From: a virus | Virus record (IMG/VR): IMGVR_UViG_3300034374_012018 | Span: 1 to 23,687 of that record | Strand: one strand, 5' to 3' | DNA length: 23,687 nucleotides | Notes under the pieces: generated by a model | Told to the model about the DNA's origin: nothing | The model's database searches: none | Seen by the model: the letters and a program-made list of their open reading frames with translations, nothing else | Shown here: positions 21,146 to 23,687 of the stretch, one piece after another | Layout of the letters: the number at the start of each line of letters is the position of its first letter | Position numbering within the stretch: the first letter of the stretch is position 1 | Program-made: the position numbers and the translations under genes

Positions 21146-21298
21146 ATGGCGGTGTTTATTATTTTAAACGGTGTAGTAGCTTAAAGGTGAATAACTTGGT
21201 ATAAAAAATAATTGACAGCTCGGAAAGACGAGCATTCTTTTTATGTTTAAATGTGTCGTCATTTATAGTTAAACGTTCCAAATTATTTATGGCGGCAC
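21146..21298 (+). promoter_or_regulatory. Structured leader of the DNA polymerase gene with alternative pairings
   Basis: The gap 21132-21335 has no gene. GTGTCGTCAT (21253-21262) can pair with ATGGCGGCAC (21289-21298) over 10 pairs (two wobble), or its last eight bases with ATGGCGGT (21146-21153), so the two structures exclude each other. A small hairpin GTTTA/TAAAC lies at 21154-21169, and the repeated GCTCG/CGAGC hairpin at 21218-21233. After the 21298 stem comes TTTT. It resembles an attenuator or RNA switch; no known class is recognised. Confidence 0.45.
21218..21233 (+). repeat. Repeated hairpin GCTCG-GAAAGA-CGAGC, second copy
   Basis: Exact copy of 18436-18451. Here it is followed by ATTCTTTTT, so it could act as a weak terminator; the loop could also pair with TCTTTT just downstream. 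The first copy lacks such a T-run close by. Confidence 0.6.
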
Positions 21299-21335
21299 TT
21301 TTAAGCATAAAATATAAAATCATAAAACGAATATA

Positions 21336-23276
21336 ATGGAAAATTTAGTAGTATTAGATTGTGAGGTTTATCCTAACTATTTTCTAGTAGCTTTTAAAAG
21401 CTTAGATTTAGGTAAAATAATTACAATAGAAATAAAAGGCGAAAATAATGTACTGGACGACGGATCCCGTAGAAAGCTTAATACTATTATGCAAAAGCGA
21501 ATTACTTTTGGTTTCAATAGCCTAAACTATGACATCCCTGTCATATTATGTGCTTTAAAAGGCAAATCCGCAAAACAAATTCATCAATTATCATCTTTCA
21601 TAATAAACAGTAATAGTCATGGTTGGCAAACTATGCAAAAGTTTGGTTTAGAATGGGATAAAAGTAAAATAGATCATTTTGATATTCAAGAACCTGCACC
21701 CGGAGTTAAAGTTAGTTTAAAGCTTTATGGTGGTAGAATGCACTCTAAAAGGCTCCAAGATCTTCCTATAGAACCTAATTCTATTCTTACAGAACATGAA
21801 ATGGAAGGTATAAAACTTTATTGTATAAATGATTTAGATACTACAATTGATCTTTATAACTCTATTAAAAATAGAATAGATTTAAGGGTTGATATGTCAA
21901 AACAATATGATCAAGATTTAAGAAGCAAATCAGATGCTCAAATAGCAGAAGCACTAATAAAGCATGAATTATCTAAAACAACAAATAGAAGTTTAAAAGC
22001 TCCTAAATTACCTGGTAATACTACTTTTAGGCCTGTTATTCCTGACTTTATAAAGTTTGAAACTAAACAACTTCAAGATGTTTTAGAAATAATAAAAAAT
22101 CATGATTTTAAATTAGATGCTAAAGGCTCCGTGGTTTTACCATCAGTATTAAAAAAAGCTGAAATAAAATTAGGAATTTCTACATATCAAATTGGTATTG
22201 GAGGTTTACATTCAACCGAAAGCTCACAATCAATAATTCCTAAAGAAGATGAGTTATTAATAGATAAAGATGTAGCTTCATATTACCCTGCTATCATTAT
22301 TAATAATAATTTATACCCTAACCATTTAGGGCCTAATTTCTTAAGTGTTTATAAAGATATAATGGAAACTAGATTAAAAGCTAAGAAAGAAAAAAATGAT
22401 GTTGTTAATCAAGCTTTAAAAATTGTTTTAAATGGAACGTATGGGAAATTAGGAAGCAATTTTTCAGTTATTTATTCACCAGATTTATTAGTTACTGTAA
22501 CTTTAACCGGCCAATTGTCTTTATTAATGCTTATAGAGAAACTAGAAAGCAAAGGAATTTCGGTTGTGTCAGTTAATACTGATGGATTTGTTTGTTTGCT
22601 TAAAAAACATCAATATCAACTTTATTCAATAGTTTGTTTTGACTGGGAACTTATAACCGGATTTATTTTAGAAGAAAGTATGTATAAAGGATTATTTTCA
22701 AGAGATGTTAATAATTATTTTGCTATTACTGAATATGGAATAAAAAGAAAAGGAATTTTTGTTGTAGATGAGTTAAGTAAAAATCCAGGTGGGGCTATTT
22801 GTGTAAATGCTGCTATAGAATATATTACTAATAAAACCCCTATAGAAAAAACTGTAAAAGAATGTAAAGATATAACTCAATTTTTATTAGTAAGAACTGT
22901 AAACGGAGGAGCAACTTATAGAGATAGATATTTAGGCCGAGTTGTAAGATGGATTTATTCAACTAAAGGAAGTACGATTTATTATAAATCTAAAACTGAT
23001 TTAGATTTAAAAGCTACTAGGAATGCTTTGAAAGAAAAATATAACTTAGAAAAAGGTGATCCTATATTAAAAATTGCTAAAAAAGAATTAAAAGAATCTG
23101 AAAAGTATAAAGATGATTTAGTTTTTAAAACTACAATTCCAAAAGTACCTAAATCAGAAAGCTCTAGGCCTATTATGGAATTAAATGAATTTCCTGATGA
23201 TATTGATTATGATAGATATATAAAGGAAAGTTTTGAAATATTAACTAATCTAGGAATAAACTATGAAAAAAATTAA
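21336..23276 (+). CDS. Family B DNA polymerase with 3'-5' exonuclease
   Basis: The 646-residue protein has an N-terminal proofreading domain: Exo I 'LDCEVYPN' (Asp 8, Glu 10), Exo II 'FNSLNYDIPV' (Asn 61, Asp 66), Exo III 'YCINDLDTT' (Tyr 162, Asp 166). The polymerase part has motif A 'DKDVASYYPAI' (Asp 312), motif B 'LKIVLNGTYGKLGS' (Lys 362 to Gly 370), motif C 'VNTDGFVCL' (Asp 416), and a 'GIKRKGIF' element in the place of the KxY motif. Motif C reads NTDG instead of the usual DTD, as I recall for other small phage polymerases of this kind. It is short for family B and probably replicates the phage genome with the prim-pol/helicase and DUF2815. Its 3' end overlaps the next gene by 14 bases. 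Confidence 0.9.
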   Translation: MENLVVLDCEVYPNYFLVAFKSLDLGKIITIEIKGENNVLDDGSRRKLNTIMQKRITFGFNSLNYDIPVILCALKGKSAKQIHQLSSFIINSNSHGWQTMQKFGLEWDKSKIDHFDIQEPAPGVKVSLKLYGGRMHSKRLQDLPIEPNSILTEHEMEGIKLYCINDLDTTIDLYNSIKNRIDLRVDMSKQYDQDLRSKSDAQIAEALIKHELSKTTNRSLKAPKLPGNTTFRPVIPDFIKFETKQLQDVLEIIKNHDFKLDAKGSVVLPSVLKKAEIKLGISTYQIGIGGLHSTESSQSIIPKEDELLIDKDVASYYPAIIINNNLYPNHLGPNFLSVYKDIMETRLKAKKEKNDVVNQALKIVLNGTYGKLGSNFSVIYSPDLLVTVTLTGQLSLLMLIEKLESKGISVVSVNTDGFVCLLKKHQYQLYSIVCFDWELITGFILEESMYKGLFSRDVNNYFAITEYGIKRKGIFVVDELSKNPGGAICVNAAIEYITNKTPIEKTVKECKDITQFLLVRTVNGGATYRDRYLGRVVRWIYSTKGSTIYYKSKTDLDLKATRNALKEKYNLEKGDPILKIAKKELKESEKYKDDLVFKTTIPKVPKSESSRPIMELNEFPDDIDYDRYIKESFEILTNLGINYEKN

Positions 23277-23499
23277 AGAAATATTTATAAAAAATAATCA
23301 CCCGGAAAATATAATCCCTTGGTATCATGGGTTTTGCTATTATGATTTTATAAAAAATAGAGTTATTACTGCAATTTTACCTTTTAATTTTGTTATAATG
23401 ATTCTTAGAAGTTTATATTTAGCCTTAAAATTTGCAGGTCAAGATATGGATAGATTTTATAATAATCAAATTAAATTAAGAGGTAAAAATGAAAGATAA
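23263..23499 (+). CDS. Small membrane-like protein, 78 residues
   Basis: A mostly polar start ('NHPENIIPWYHGFCYYDF') is followed by a hydrophobic segment at about residues 33-56 ('VITAILPFNFVIMILRSLYL') that could cross or lie on a membrane, and a basic end. Proteins with this 'aromatic-rich start then hydrophobic helix' shape are common small phage proteins of unknown role. The gene overlaps the polymerase gene and the next gene, as expected in a compact operon. Confidence 0.55.
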   Translation: MKKIKEIFIKNNHPENIIPWYHGFCYYDFIKNRVITAILPFNFVIMILRSLYLALKFAGQDMDRFYNNQIKLRGKNER

Positions 23500-23687
23500 A
23501 ATATTACAATTAAAAAGTTTAGGAAGAGCAATTGCTAAATTTTCTGATGAAGAAAAGAAATTTAGAATTTGTGCAATGCAAGAAGAGCTTGACAAATATA
23601 AAGAAGCTACTTCAAAAGAAGATGAATTAGATGCTTTAGTTGATCTTGTTGTTTTTGCTTTAGGGACTGCTGAAAGGCAAGGTATGC
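23489..23687 (+). CDS. MazG-like nucleotide pyrophosphohydrolase (N-terminal fragment)
   Basis: Sixty-six residues are visible before the window ends. 'FRICAMQEELDKYKEA' (residues 25-40, Glu 32 and Glu 33) and 'DELDALVDLVVFALGTAERQG' (here 45-65, with Asp 48 and Asp 52) match the metal-binding helices of the MazG/PRA-PH-like all-alpha NTP pyrophosphohydrolases found in many phages. It is expected to hydrolyse a nucleoside triphosphate and adjust the nucleotide pool or an alarmone signal. The start has a GAGG five bases upstream and lies within the end of the previous gene. Confidence 0.78.
   Translation, partial: MKDKILQLKSLGRAIAKFSDEEKKFRICAMQEELDKYKEATSKEDELDALVDLVVFALGTAERQGM

Noticed and set aside
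20552-21298. Hammerhead or other known ribozymes or riboswitches in the leaders
   Set aside because: No CTGATGA/GAAA core or other class signature was found by eye.
1-23687. CRISPR arrays, insertion sequences, integrase or rRNA genes
   Set aside because: No spaced repeat array, transposase, recombinase or rRNA-like sequence was seen; the repeats found are promoter and leader copies.

Overview
The window is part of the genome of a tailed double-stranded DNA phage (or prophage) with a contractile-tail (myovirus-type) structural module. The DNA is strongly AT-rich, genes are tightly packed and often overlap by 1 to 14 bases, the standard bacterial code fits (TAA, TGA and TAG all end genes), and no host housekeeping gene is present. 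The host cannot be named from sequence alone. Promoters are of the ordinary sigma-70 type (TTTACA, 17 bases, TATAAT), which argues against Bacteroidota. One small early protein resembles a family I associate with alphaproteobacteria, so an AT-rich alphaproteobacterium is a tentative guess.

Layout. Positions 1-12017 (minus strand) hold the packaging and virion genes, read right to left: small terminase, large terminase, DUF1073 portal, a small unknown, Mu F-like head morphogenesis protein, a lipoprotein inserted like a 'moron', DUF2213 protease fused to a scaffold-like tail, cement protein, DUF2184 major capsid protein, a terminator, then neck and tail genes (DUF4054 adaptor, HK97 gp10-like protein, probable stopper and terminator proteins, DUF3383 sheath, DUF3277 tube, start of a tail chaperone-like gene). 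Positions 12018-12406 are non-coding: a GC-richer structured patch next to an AT-rich stretch with TTGTAACTT repeats, a candidate replication origin and/or packaging site. Positions 12407-14973 (minus) hold a primase-polymerase/SF3 helicase and a small HTH regulator. A divergent promoter region (about 14974-15161) separates these from the plus-strand genes.

Positions 15162-18342 (plus) are a run of small, mostly unrecognised early genes driven by near-identical promoters. Positions 18486-23687 (plus) carry the replication set: an unknown helical protein, DUF2800 Cas4/RecB-like nuclease, a 73-residue protein, DUF2815 ssDNA-binding protein, family B DNA polymerase, a small membrane-like protein and the start of a MazG-like pyrophosphohydrolase.

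The most interesting features are in the non-coding DNA. Six promoters share TTTACA/T-N17-TATAAT exactly; three of them share an identical spacer. Several mRNA leaders carry distinctive folded elements. The best is a possible H-type pseudoknot at the very 5' end of the mRNA for the DUF2815 ssDNA-binding protein, followed by an unstructured A/U-rich run to the start codon, the same arrangement as the autoregulatory leader of T4 gene 32. All protein identifications come from recalled family patterns and visible motifs, not from database searches.
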